Shown: positions 7,171 to 13,067 of the stretch, piece after piece | How positions within the stretch are numbered: position 1 is the stretch's first letter | Layout of the letters: every line of letters begins with the position of its first letter | Source of the DNA: Candidatus Bathyarchaeota archaeon | Lineage (GTDB): Archaea; Thermoproteota; Bathyarchaeia; 40CM-2-53-6; RBG-13-38-9 | Direction of reading: 5' to 3' | DNA length: 13,067 nucleotides | Assembly: GCA_026394315.1 (NCBI GenBank) | Contig: JAPKYM010000280.1 | Location: 1 to 13,067 of the forward strand | Made by a program: the position numbers and the translations under genes | Notes under the pieces: generated by a model | Seen by the model: only the letters and a program-made list of their open reading frames with translations | Told to the model about the DNA's origin: nothing | Databases searched by the model: none

Positions 7171-7242
7171 GATCCCCTCCGAACGTCGTGCTTCACCTTC
7201 GGCTTGGTATGACGGCCTTAATCAAGTGTGTCGAGGTGATCC
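7171..7242 (-). promoter_or_regulatory. Kinase leader with SD and a complementary anti-SD segment
   Basis: On the minus strand, GGATCACCTC (7242-7233) copies the 16S rRNA 3'-end sequence and can pair with the kinase SD GGAGGGGATC (7180-7171) at eight of nine positions, with one A-G mismatch. A rival stem, CCGAA with TTCGG just before the SD core, shares two SD bases. These could form mutually exclusive folds that open or hide the ribosome binding site. The anti-SD begins about eight bases after the UPF0173 stop. This is a structural hypothesis from base pairing only. Confidence 0.35.
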
Positions 7243-7250
7243 TCTGAGCA

Positions 7251-7850
7251 TTAAATGACTATCTCTTTGCCGAATTCGATGAGTTGCACTTTGAAGCCTT
7301 CCTTTTCCGCCTTGGATTGAAATTCCTTAGGGTCGGCCTTTATTTCAGGAAAGGTATTGTAGTGCATCGGTATTGCGAGTTGCGGCTTAACTATCCTAAG
7401 TGCTTCGACTGCCTCATCGATATTCATGGTATAGTTTCCACCTATGGGCAGCAGCATGACATCGATACTCCCGTAGTTCTTGATCCCATCTAAGTAAGTA
7501 TCGCCGGCATGATAGATCCTCTTACCTAGATAGGCAATTATGTAACCGGCCGCGTATTGGCTCTGGTGGTGGCTTGCTCCTACCATTTGAATATTGGCAT
7601 CATCAAAGCTCATTGTGTCTCCGACATTCATGGAAATCATTCTCCTGAACTTGCAGACGGATGGAGCAATCACGGTGGCGTCGAAGCCTGAGACGTCAGC
7701 ATGGTCGTGATGTTCGTGAGTGACCAGAACAAGGTCAGGCTTACCCTCGTACTTCGGCGCAAACTCGTTTCCAGAGAAGAAAGGATCGATCAATATAGTC
7801 CTCCCATTCTTGAATTCGAAACAAGCGTGGCTTAGATAGGTCAATCTCAC
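7251..7850 (-). CDS. UPF0173 metal-dependent hydrolase, metallo-beta-lactamase fold
   Basis: Predicted cytoplasmic two-metal hydrolase; the substrate of this family is not established. The 199-aa protein shows the family start LTYLSHACFEF, IDPFFSG (21-27), the metal motif THEHHDHAD (HxHxDH; His45, His47, Asp49, His50), the histidine pair in GASHHQSQ (near 94), HAGDT with Asp117, and PMHYNTFPE with His163, the last being typical of UPF0173. It is slightly shorter than the roughly 225 residues common in the family, but no motif is missing. The start is GTG 7850, with GGAGGG ten bases upstream. It precedes the kinase by 86 bases on the same strand and might be cotranscribed with the acid-sugar operon, but no functional link is evident. 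Confidence 0.88.
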   Translation of the reverse strand: MRLTYLSHACFEFKNGRTILIDPFFSGNEFAPKYEGKPDLVLVTHEHHDHADVSGFDATVIAPSVCKFRRMISMNVGDTMSFDDANIQMVGASHHQSQYAAGYIIAYLGKRIYHAGDTYLDGIKNYGSIDVMLLPIGGNYTMNIDEAVEALRIVKPQLAIPMHYNTFPEIKADPKEFQSKAEKEGFKVQLIEFGKEIVI

Positions 7851-7892
7851 AGATTCTTGTCCCTCCGTTTGTTCTACCTTACCTTAGAGGAT

Positions 7893-7902
7893 GAAAATAA
7901 GC
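7893..7902 (-). promoter_or_regulatory. Possible TATA-like box for the UPF0173 gene
   Basis: Minus strand GCTTATTTTC lies about 48 bases before GTG 7850. This predicts a leader of about 22 bases including GGAGGG. The match is loose. Confidence 0.25.
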
Positions 7903-8195
7903 TATGCTCCAATACCACGACTGAAGCATATAGGATTAGCGCACTGGGATAATTCGATATTGTTCCATAGTATTGCGTAAATACCGGGGCGGCTCGATGT
8001 TAAGTGGGCGATGATGAGAGCTGGTATTGGTGATTGATGATCGGTGAAACCAGAACAGAGCCCACGTAGCGCAGGTTACATAGAACAGCGCACGCTGGAG
8101 GCAGGTTGTACGAATTGCGCTTTCCTGTTCCCCTAGACTCCTGCTAGTGCAAGCTAAAATTAAGGGTTATCTGGCGCGTTTATCTCATGCAACCC
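7903..8195. other. Long non-coding gap with paired segments, possible structured RNA
   Basis: No convincing ORF lies between the UPF0173 leader and the zinc-ribbon ORF. The segment holds clustered complementary pieces: GTGGGC (8004-8009) with GCCCAC (8060-8065), enclosing CTGGT (8021-8025) with ACCAG (8049-8053); and AGCGCA (8068-8073, repeated at 8087-8092) with TGCGCT (8116-8121). GCAGGTT occurs twice (8071-8077, 8101-8107). A TATA-like GCATATAGG at 7926-7934 could drive a plus-strand RNA. It fits no tRNA, SRP RNA, RNase P RNA or complete C/D-box guide that I recognise, so an unnamed small RNA is only a possibility. Confidence 0.25.
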
Positions 8196-8402
8196 TTAGG
8201 ATAGGCAGTTCTTACACCATCTGTTGCTTCGGAGCATTATGTAGTCTTCGATCTGGGTACATTCAGTACAGATTCGCTGACCTTCTTGCAGAGGCATGAA
8301 ATGCTTTCCACATTCGCCGCAGACATTTTCCTTCATCATGAGCATCATCACTACGAAAACGGCCTGTCGATCGTCTGTCAGTAGCTTGAATATTTTGGAC
8401 AA
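8196..8402 (-). CDS. Small cysteine-rich zinc-ribbon-like hypothetical protein
   Basis: I do not recognise a family. The ORF is 68 aa from TTG 8402 or about 50 aa from the ATG cluster at 8345-8334 (MMLMMKEN). It contains three CxxC pairs: CGEC, CTEC and CKNC. The first two (VCGECGKHFMPLQEGQRIC) are spaced like a treble-clef or zinc-ribbon knuckle, and the third is near the C-terminus (WCKNCLS). Such patterns occur in small archaeal nucleic-acid- or protein-binding proteins. There is no good SD before either start; a bulged hairpin lies just upstream (8419-8445). It follows the protease-nucleotidyltransferase ORF by about 120 bases on the same strand. The regular cysteine pairs support real coding, but the short length leaves doubt. 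Confidence 0.45.
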   Translation of the reverse strand: MSKIFKLLTDDRQAVFVVMMLMMKENVCGECGKHFMPLQEGQRICTECTQIEDYIMLRSNRWCKNCLS

Positions 8403-8418
8403 TTTTGTCGAAATCGTT

Positions 8419-8445
8419 CCATCAATTCAGTAGAGAACTTGATGG
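8419..8445 (-). repeat. 10-bp hairpin with one bulge before the zinc-ribbon ORF
   Basis: Minus strand CCATCAA-g-TTC pairs with GAA-TTGATGG across a six-base loop: ten pairs and one bulged G. It ends 16 bases before TTG 8402 and 80 bases after the stop at 8525. It could shape the 3' end of the upstream transcript or form a leader hairpin of the small ORF. No T-tract follows, so intrinsic termination is not clear. The rest of 8446-8524 shows nothing. Confidence 0.45.
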
Positions 8446-8524
8446 GTTCCTGTTAGGTGATTCCTATGACATGGACGCAGAATCAGAACTGGCCTCACCG
8501 AGATTGAAGGTCCCTAAGTAGAGA

Positions 8525-10993
8525 TCAGGCGGGCCATGGAACCTTCAACGTGCCAGTCAGGACGTCTCTACAGACCTTGATGTAGTCAGATTGCGTTCCC
8601 ACGTCGTACCAATATCCACTGTACTTGAATCCATAGACAGCACTCTCCGCCGCGAGTCTCGGAAATATTTCTTTCTCCAGTGAAACTCTCCTGCCTCTTC
8701 TTATGCGCTTGAGGACATTGGGTGAGAGTACGTAGATGCCCGCGTTCACCCATTTGGTGTCGTAGACCACATCGGTCGGTTTCTCAATGAAGTCTGATAT
8801 GAGATCGCCAGATCCAAGCTCTGCTATTCCGAATCTTGATGGCTCACGAACCTTAACAAGAACAACTGACGCGAGCCCCTTGTGAGATCTGTGGAATTCC
8901 AGCAGACGATCAATGTCGAGTGAGTCGAACACGACATCACTGTTAAGGGTTAGAAAGTCGCCCCTAAGTAGATGTTCTGCATTTTTCAGGGCCCCTCCGG
9001 TGTCCACAGGTTCTTTTTCAAAGCTGTATAGTATCTTTCCGGCCAGGTCAGTGCGCTCTGAGAAGTACCGGACTATCTGCTCTTGAAGGTAACCCGTTGC
9101 CAAGACTATGCGATCAAAAGAGTACTTCCTCAAGTAGTTGATTTGGTATTCAAGCAGAGGCTGGCCTCCGACCGGCAGCATTGGTTTTGGGGTTACATAT
9201 GTCAGAGGTCTCAGTCTTGTTCCCAGACCACCACACAGGATTACGGCAGTCCTTTCTGGCTGAAGTCCATCGATGCCCAGTCTGATGAGGACTTCTGTCG
9301 TCTGGGATCTGTTTTTGAATCGTGATCCGTCGACTAGACTATCGATCTTGGTCATTAACTTGTAGCTCATCTCGGAGTAGTGTCGTTCAACAACTTCGAG
9401 TTTGCGTTGAATTGAGAGTAGGAGTTCCTGGTTAAGGAGGTTTGGACCAACCTCTCGGAGGTCAGCCTTTGCGGCCATAAGTTGACTATCTGTATATCCT
9501 CTCAGTAGAGAGTCCTTCTCAAACTGGCTATAGCCGTATTCGTACGGGTAATATGCCATCACCGAGGCTACGAAATCCTGCGTTGGATCTATTCTGAAGG
9601 GGTGGGTGAGGCCAAGCATATGTCCGACCTCGTGGATGATGGTATTTGTTAGACCAAAACCTCTCTGAGGCTGTCTTCGTTCAGTGAAGTTGCCTCGAAT
9701 CAGATCGTGTGAAGAGTGGCTTATGAGGATCACGTCTCCTAGAGCCACACCCCATATGGATTCTGCGTCGTCGCTCAGATCCTCTTTGAATGTGAAGCCG
9801 AACTGGTGTTCTCCTGTGAAGACAAATGCCATCACTGGAATGTGCAATTCAGAGGTTCTCTCAGTGATATTGAAAAAGTCTTTGAGATGACCCACTCCCT
9901 CTGCGCTTAGCCAATTGTATACCGGCCGCGCATCTATCACCGAGATATTGCCGTATTTGCCTGGAGAAGTTGACGTGACTATGATGTTGGTAAGGTTCTT
10001 TGAAGATGTTGCGTTGATGAAGCGGACCTTAACCTCTATCTCGCTTAGCGGGAGAAGCTTCTCAAGTTCCTCCTTTATTCTTGGAGGGCTCAGAGTTGCA
10101 TCAATTGCTGGGATTCTTAAGTCGGTTCGGTTGTCTATGACCAGAACATCAATTATGAAGTTCTTTGCAAAGCCTATCGGGTATATGAAGTCTGGCGCAA
10201 ATAGACCTTCCACGGCTCCATAGATCCAGTCAGACAGATACTGAGTGAGCCATATGGAGCCATAGGGTGTTTGAAACGTTATGTTGTTGGCTTTTGTTGC
10301 CCATTGAAGAGGCAGCTGCTTTGTGACGTTGCTTGGGCCTGCGGAAAGGTCGATGAAATAGAGACGCCCTGATCCCCCCCAAGAGGTCATCCAGCGCCTA
10401 CGCAGGGTGAAGTAGAGGTCAGAGTCGTAGTAGGTCATGTTGTAGTAGTGTGGGGTGAAGTTGCTCATCGATTTCTTTATGTATTCAGAATATTGGGATG
10501 AGCTAACAGAAGGCACTGTTCTGCTCAGATTAGCCAACACTAAGGTATAGGCGGGAACCGAGCCGTCATAGAAGTCCGATTGATGATACCTCAGCCAATT
10601 CTCCGTCAGGTCGGCAGGGTAGAAGGTATTCGTCAAGTTGGTTTCAAAGAAGGGGTTGTTGAACACCTCAAGTTTCGCTATGGATTTCAAATACTGAGCA
10701 AATGAGTCTTCAAATTCTCTGGACGGGAAAATGAACTCGTAGTTTAGCCGGTACCGGGCGCCCGTCGTCACTCCTGGGTTCAAATACTGTTGAAATTTTA
10801 TCGAAGGCAGGTTCCATTTCAGGTATGTCGTGTTCACCAGTTCAGGAGAGATGCCTATTACGACGACTCTGACATTCAGGTCCACAAGTCTCGCTGTGTT
10901 GATTTCAGTCCTCATCTCCGGATTTCTAGCAAAAGCCTGGGCAAGCCAAGTGCAGGATAGAAACAGGAGGAGTATCCCAAATAGAACCTTCAA
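8525..10993 (-). CDS. Secreted metzincin-like metalloprotease fused to sugar-1-phosphate nucleotidyltransferase (822 aa)
   Basis: One uninterrupted frame encodes two proteins that normally live apart. Residues 1-22 look like a signal peptide (FGILLLFLS, then AQAFA). Residues 23-450 are unrecognised, rich in aromatic residues, with 13 NxS/T glycosylation sequons. The metzincin zinc motif HEVGHMLGLTH is at 454-464, with a Met-turn SVMAYY at Met479. A charged, helix-prone stretch (about 500-575) leads into a complete nucleotidyltransferase (581-822): ILCGGLGTRLRPLTYVTPKP, NSD, IEKP, NAGIYVL, and YWYDVGT near the end. This resembles mannose-1-phosphate guanylyltransferase or glucose-1-phosphate thymidylyltransferase; the sugar is unknown. 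I see no membrane helix between the halves, and no sequon lies in the transferase domain. It starts at TTG 10993, 12 bases after the LarA-like gene. It may be a true fusion, two genes joined by a sequence error, or one with internal initiation (for example ATG 9355, residue 547). Confidence 0.75.
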   Translation of the reverse strand: MKVLFGILLLFLSCTWLAQAFARNPEMRTEINTARLVDLNVRVVVIGISPELVNTTYLKWNLPSIKFQQYLNPGVTTGARYRLNYEFIFPSREFEDSFAQYLKSIAKLEVFNNPFFETNLTNTFYPADLTENWLRYHQSDFYDGSVPAYTLVLANLSRTVPSVSSSQYSEYIKKSMSNFTPHYYNMTYYDSDLYFTLRRRWMTSWGGSGRLYFIDLSAGPSNVTKQLPLQWATKANNITFQTPYGSIWLTQYLSDWIYGAVEGLFAPDFIYPIGFAKNFIIDVLVIDNRTDLRIPAIDATLSPPRIKEELEKLLPLSEIEVKVRFINATSSKNLTNIIVTSTSPGKYGNISVIDARPVYNWLSAEGVGHLKDFFNITERTSELHIPVMAFVFTGEHQFGFTFKEDLSDDAESIWGVALGDVILISHSSHDLIRGNFTERRQPQRGFGLTNTIIHEVGHMLGLTHPFRIDPTQDFVASVMAYYPYEYGYSQFEKDSLLRGYTDSQLMAAKADLREVGPNLLNQELLLSIQRKLEVVERHYSEMSYKLMTKIDSLVDGSRFKNRSQTTEVLIRLGIDGLQPERTAVILCGGLGTRLRPLTYVTPKPMLPVGGQPLLEYQINYLRKYSFDRIVLATGYLQEQIVRYFSERTDLAGKILYSFEKEPVDTGGALKNAEHLLRGDFLTLNSDVVFDSLDIDRLLEFHRSHKGLASVVLVKVREPSRFGIAELGSGDLISDFIEKPTDVVYDTKWVNAGIYVLSPNVLKRIRRGRRVSLEKEIFPRLAAESAVYGFKYSGYWYDVGTQSDYIKVCRDVLTGTLKVPWPA

Positions 10994-11005
10994 TCAAGAT
11001 CTTTC

Positions 11006-12238
11006 CTACGTGATAGGTCTGATGCTAGTCTGAGTGATCGAGCCTCGGGGTACAACAGTTATACCTGAATCCTTACCAAGGATCCTCAGAGCTGACTGAA
11101 GGGCATCATCAACCGTCCTTGCCGTTTTCAATCGGAAGACATTCTTGGCATAGTAATCTGGCATCACTGATACAAGGTAGACGCGCAACTCCTCCAGAAG
11201 GGTTGTTAGGAGGCATGCTTTCTCTGCCCCCACGCTGAAGTCCTTTTTAAGCATGGATCTGATTTGCTTAGGATCTACCCCTCCAGACATCATTTGTCGA
11301 AAGACATCGTTGCCGTGGCCACCGATGCACTCCGCCACCAGGATTATCGCCCCGTCTTTCTTCACGATGCCTCTGTTCATTAGAACCGAATCCAGGGAAC
11401 TGTACAGGGTATAGTCGCATGGCCTACCACCCGCCCCAATGATAACGATCTCGGATGCCTTGTCCAGCCCGAGTCTGTAGACTTCGTCTACATAATTTGC
11501 ACCGTCAGCGACAGAACTCTCACAGTCGCCTGCAAATACTCGCGCTACATCGCCAACGGGACTGGTCACGACATTCAGCATAAAGTTAACACGGAGCGAA
11601 GAGACTAGAGAGTTCAATCTGTTCATTGCATCGCTGGCTTGAAAAGAAGTCTTTTCCACATATGATCTCACTGCTGCACGATAGAATTCAGTCCGCCCCA
11701 CCTCCTCAAACACGCTAAGAAGAGCGGTCTTCCCTCCAGTATAGCCCCATACAGGATCAAGACCAATCTGCGAGACAAGTATTCTGAAACTGGCCTCAGC
11801 GAATTCCTTACTAACCTTGAGCTCCTTGTTCCCGAGATTCTCGTTTAGAGAAACGTATTCCCTATTCGAATCACTCAGGATCCGGACATCATTCCCGCTT
11901 TCGCCACTAGATTCCGTATTGAATTGGCCCCTTCCCTCCGATCCCCTCCACAGGACTGTGATATTCTCTGCTAGGTTGCGTAATTCGAGAATCAAATTGT
12001 CAATAAATCGTGAGGAAAGCTGGTTCGGCGGAAGATCCACAGCCACTACTACTTGATCATCTCGCCCAATTGTCTCAGCTAATGGCTTCATTCTCTGAGG
12101 ATTTGAAAGGGCATTAGAGATCTCAGATCGCAAATCAACTACGGGTTCTAAGAGTCTTGGTTCAGCAAGTCCCATGAGGTTCTCAGAACGAATTCCAACA
12201 CGAACCTCGGTATCACCGTACGGGATCCATATCTCCAC
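11006..12238 (-). CDS. LarA-like (DUF2088) protein with degenerate active site
   Basis: Related to the nickel-pincer lactate racemase LarA family; probably a divergent racemase, epimerase or non-enzymatic paralogue. The 410-aa protein keeps the family length, an N-terminal YGDTEV, VVAVDLPPNQ (64-73) where LarA has its DD-TRP segment, GYTGGKTAL (165-173) resembling the LarA GFSGGxK site where the cofactor lysine sits (here Lys170 or its neighbour), and a well-conserved C-terminal IIGAGGRPCDYTLY (267-280) followed by DGAIILVAECIGGHG (295-309). His308 is the only histidine in the protein, so the three active-site histidines known in LarA are absent. The start is GTG 12238, with GGTGAG upstream. 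It ends with TAG, 12 bases before the protease-nucleotidyltransferase ORF, implying a shared transcript. It is divergent from pyrE. No LarB, LarC or LarE cofactor gene is in view. Confidence 0.75.
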   Translation of the reverse strand: MEIWIPYGDTEVRVGIRSENLMGLAEPRLLEPVVDLRSEISNALSNPQRMKPLAETIGRDDQVVVAVDLPPNQLSSRFIDNLILELRNLAENITVLWRGSEGRGQFNTESSGESGNDVRILSDSNREYVSLNENLGNKELKVSKEFAEASFRILVSQIGLDPVWGYTGGKTALLSVFEEVGRTEFYRAAVRSYVEKTSFQASDAMNRLNSLVSSLRVNFMLNVVTSPVGDVARVFAGDCESSVADGANYVDEVYRLGLDKASEIVIIGAGGRPCDYTLYSSLDSVLMNRGIVKKDGAIILVAECIGGHGNDVFRQMMSGGVDPKQIRSMLKKDFSVGAEKACLLTTLLEELRVYLVSVMPDYYAKNVFRLKTARTVDDALQSALRILGKDSGITVVPRGSITQTSIRPIT

Positions 12239-12379
12239 AGTAGAGTCTCACCAGCACACAGGCTTAATGTAAAACATGGAGGCATCATCCGGGTTAAGGA
12301 TCTTCCCCGACATTGATCATTCAAAAACCTTGCCGTTTATGCAGTATTTCTTCAGCTCCGGATCCTCATCTAGAACCAA

Positions 12380-12390
12380 TAGGTATAAGG
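12380..12390 (+). promoter_or_regulatory. TATA box of pyrE
   Basis: TAGGTATAAGG is centred near 12386, predicting transcription from about 12411. The leader of about 20 bases would carry GAGGTG (12415-12420) ten bases before ATG 12431, and the in-frame TTG at 12395 would not be transcribed. In the remainder of the 192-base divergent gap (12239-12430), a loose minus-strand TTTTACATTA near 12265-12275 may serve the LarA-like gene. Confidence 0.55.
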
Positions 12391-12430
12391 AACCTTGCTT
12401 AACAGGATTCATGTGAGGTGTGGGGCTTAT

Positions 12431-13066
12431 ATGGAGACAAGACGTGACGGGAATCAAACTAAACAAACAGAATTCTGCAGAATCCTCCTTAAGACAGGGG
12501 CGCTCAAGTTTGGAGTGTTCAAGCTTACCAGCGGAAAACTCAGTCCTTACTACATCGATCTGCGTTCCGTTCCAAGTTACCCCGAATCTTTTAGGAAAGT
12601 GATACAGATATATGAGAAGATGGCCCGAGAAACTATCGGGCTCAGTCAATTCGACAAGATATCCTGTGTTCCGACATCCGGTCTCCTATTCGCTTCGGTA
12701 CTAGCCTTCCAGCTCTCAAAGCCAGTATTGTATGCCAGAAAAGAGAAAAAGACACATGGAAGAGAGAGAAGAATAGAGGGAGTAATGACTCCCGGCGACC
12801 GATTCCTCATTGTTGATGACCTGATAACAACTGGGAAGAGCGTGGTTGATGCTATTGAAGCGTTAAGAGGCGAAGGAGGAGTCGTTACCGATGCGCTAGT
12901 TCTAATAGATAGGCAAGAAGAAGGAGAAGAACGCCTTCAGAAGATCGGTGTTAGGCTACACACCTTTCTTAGGATTTCTGATATTGCAGATAAGTTATTC
13001 CAGCTAGGCGTCATAGAAGAAGGTAGGTACAACGAGATCCTGAAACAACGAACCAAGAGGGACTAA
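12431..13066 (+). CDS. pyrE: Orotate phosphoribosyltransferase
   Basis: Pyrimidine biosynthesis enzyme converting orotate and PRPP to orotidine 5'-monophosphate. The 211-aa protein shows the OPRTase features in order: GALKFGVFKLTSGKLSPYYI (about 23-42), PTSG (81-84), the mobile catalytic loop ARKEKKTHGRERRIEG (102-117), and the PRPP-binding signature FLIVDDLITTGKS (125-137). The C-terminal helices run to TKRD, with TAA at 13064-13066, so the gene is complete at the window edge. The start is ATG 12431, with GAGGTG ten bases upstream; an in-frame TTG at 12395 is excluded by the TATA box position. It is the only plus-strand gene in the window. pyrF or another pyrimidine gene could follow beyond the edge, but none is visible. 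Confidence 0.95.
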   Translation: METRRDGNQTKQTEFCRILLKTGALKFGVFKLTSGKLSPYYIDLRSVPSYPESFRKVIQIYEKMARETIGLSQFDKISCVPTSGLLFASVLAFQLSKPVLYARKEKKTHGRERRIEGVMTPGDRFLIVDDLITTGKSVVDAIEALRGEGGVVTDALVLIDRQEEGEERLQKIGVRLHTFLRISDIADKLFQLGVIEEGRYNEILKQRTKRD

Positions 13067-13067
13067 C

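Noticed and set aside
7233..7276. Plus-strand GAGGTGATCC followed by an ATG near 7255, resembling a gene start
   Set aside because: The frame closes after about 20 codons inside the UPF0173 gene. The sequence is better explained as the minus-strand anti-SD segment or chance.
8010..8053. Box C/D-like guide RNA (ATGATGA at 8011 region and TTGATGA near 8034)
   Set aside because: The C-like boxes look right, but no CTGA D or D' box occurs at the required positions.
9232..9270. Out-of-frame ATG (9270) as a separate nucleotidyltransferase start, needing a one-base indel
   Set aside because: No SD precedes it and a TAA follows within ten codons in that frame; possible only if the assembly has an indel, so it is left as a check under the fusion finding.
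12317..12649. 110-codon minus-strand ORF over the pyrE promoter and start
   Set aside because: It overlaps well-supported pyrE coding and its TATA box, and its translation has no recognisable motif.

Overview
The window reads as a piece of an archaeal chromosome. It encodes a TATA-box-binding protein, an archaeal/ER-type (Ser-His) signal peptidase I, a radical SAM protein that looks like tetraether lipid synthase, and a PadR-type regulator. TATA-like boxes and Shine-Dalgarno (SD) sequences sit at sensible distances from several genes. TTG is an unusually common start codon: six genes appear to use TTG, two GTG, three ATG and one CTG. I cannot place the lineage further. The gene mix would suit a mesophilic or moderately thermophilic Thermoproteota-like (TACK) archaeon, but that is an impression. 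I see no rRNA, tRNA, CRISPR array, IS element or phage gene.

Layout: every gene but the last lies on the minus strand. Reading from low to high coordinates: tetraether-synthase-like radical SAM protein (67-1548); TBP (1826-2392); signal peptidase (2500-3084) directly downstream of a PadR regulator (3117-3467); an L-threonine 3-dehydrogenase-like zinc dehydrogenase (3653-4690) with its own TATA box; a catabolic PdxA-type dehydrogenase (4850-5887) directly downstream of a DUF1537 four-carbon acid sugar kinase (5899-7164); a UPF0173 metallo-hydrolase (7251-7850); a 345-base gap with potential RNA structure; a small zinc-ribbon ORF (8196-8402); a very unusual 822-residue ORF joining a secreted metzincin-like protease to a cytoplasmic-type sugar nucleotidyltransferase (8525-10993); and a LarA-like (DUF2088) protein lacking nearly all histidines (11006-12238). 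Divergent from the last is orotate phosphoribosyltransferase pyrE on the plus strand (12431-13066).

How genes may work together: the kinase and PdxA homologue form the known two-step threonate/erythronate route (4-phosphorylation, then oxidation and decarboxylation to dihydroxyacetone phosphate). The kinase leader holds a segment complementary to its own SD, suggesting translational control. PadR probably controls the signal peptidase gene it precedes by 32 bases. The LarA-like gene and the protease-nucleotidyltransferase ORF are 12 bases apart and probably share a transcript.

Most noteworthy: (1) the protease-nucleotidyltransferase fusion, whose two halves belong on opposite sides of the membrane; (2) a probable CTG start that restores a CxxC metal-binding pair to the tetraether synthase homologue; (3) the anti-SD-like segment before the kinase; (4) the histidine-poor LarA-like protein; (5) several bulged hairpins or paired segments between genes.
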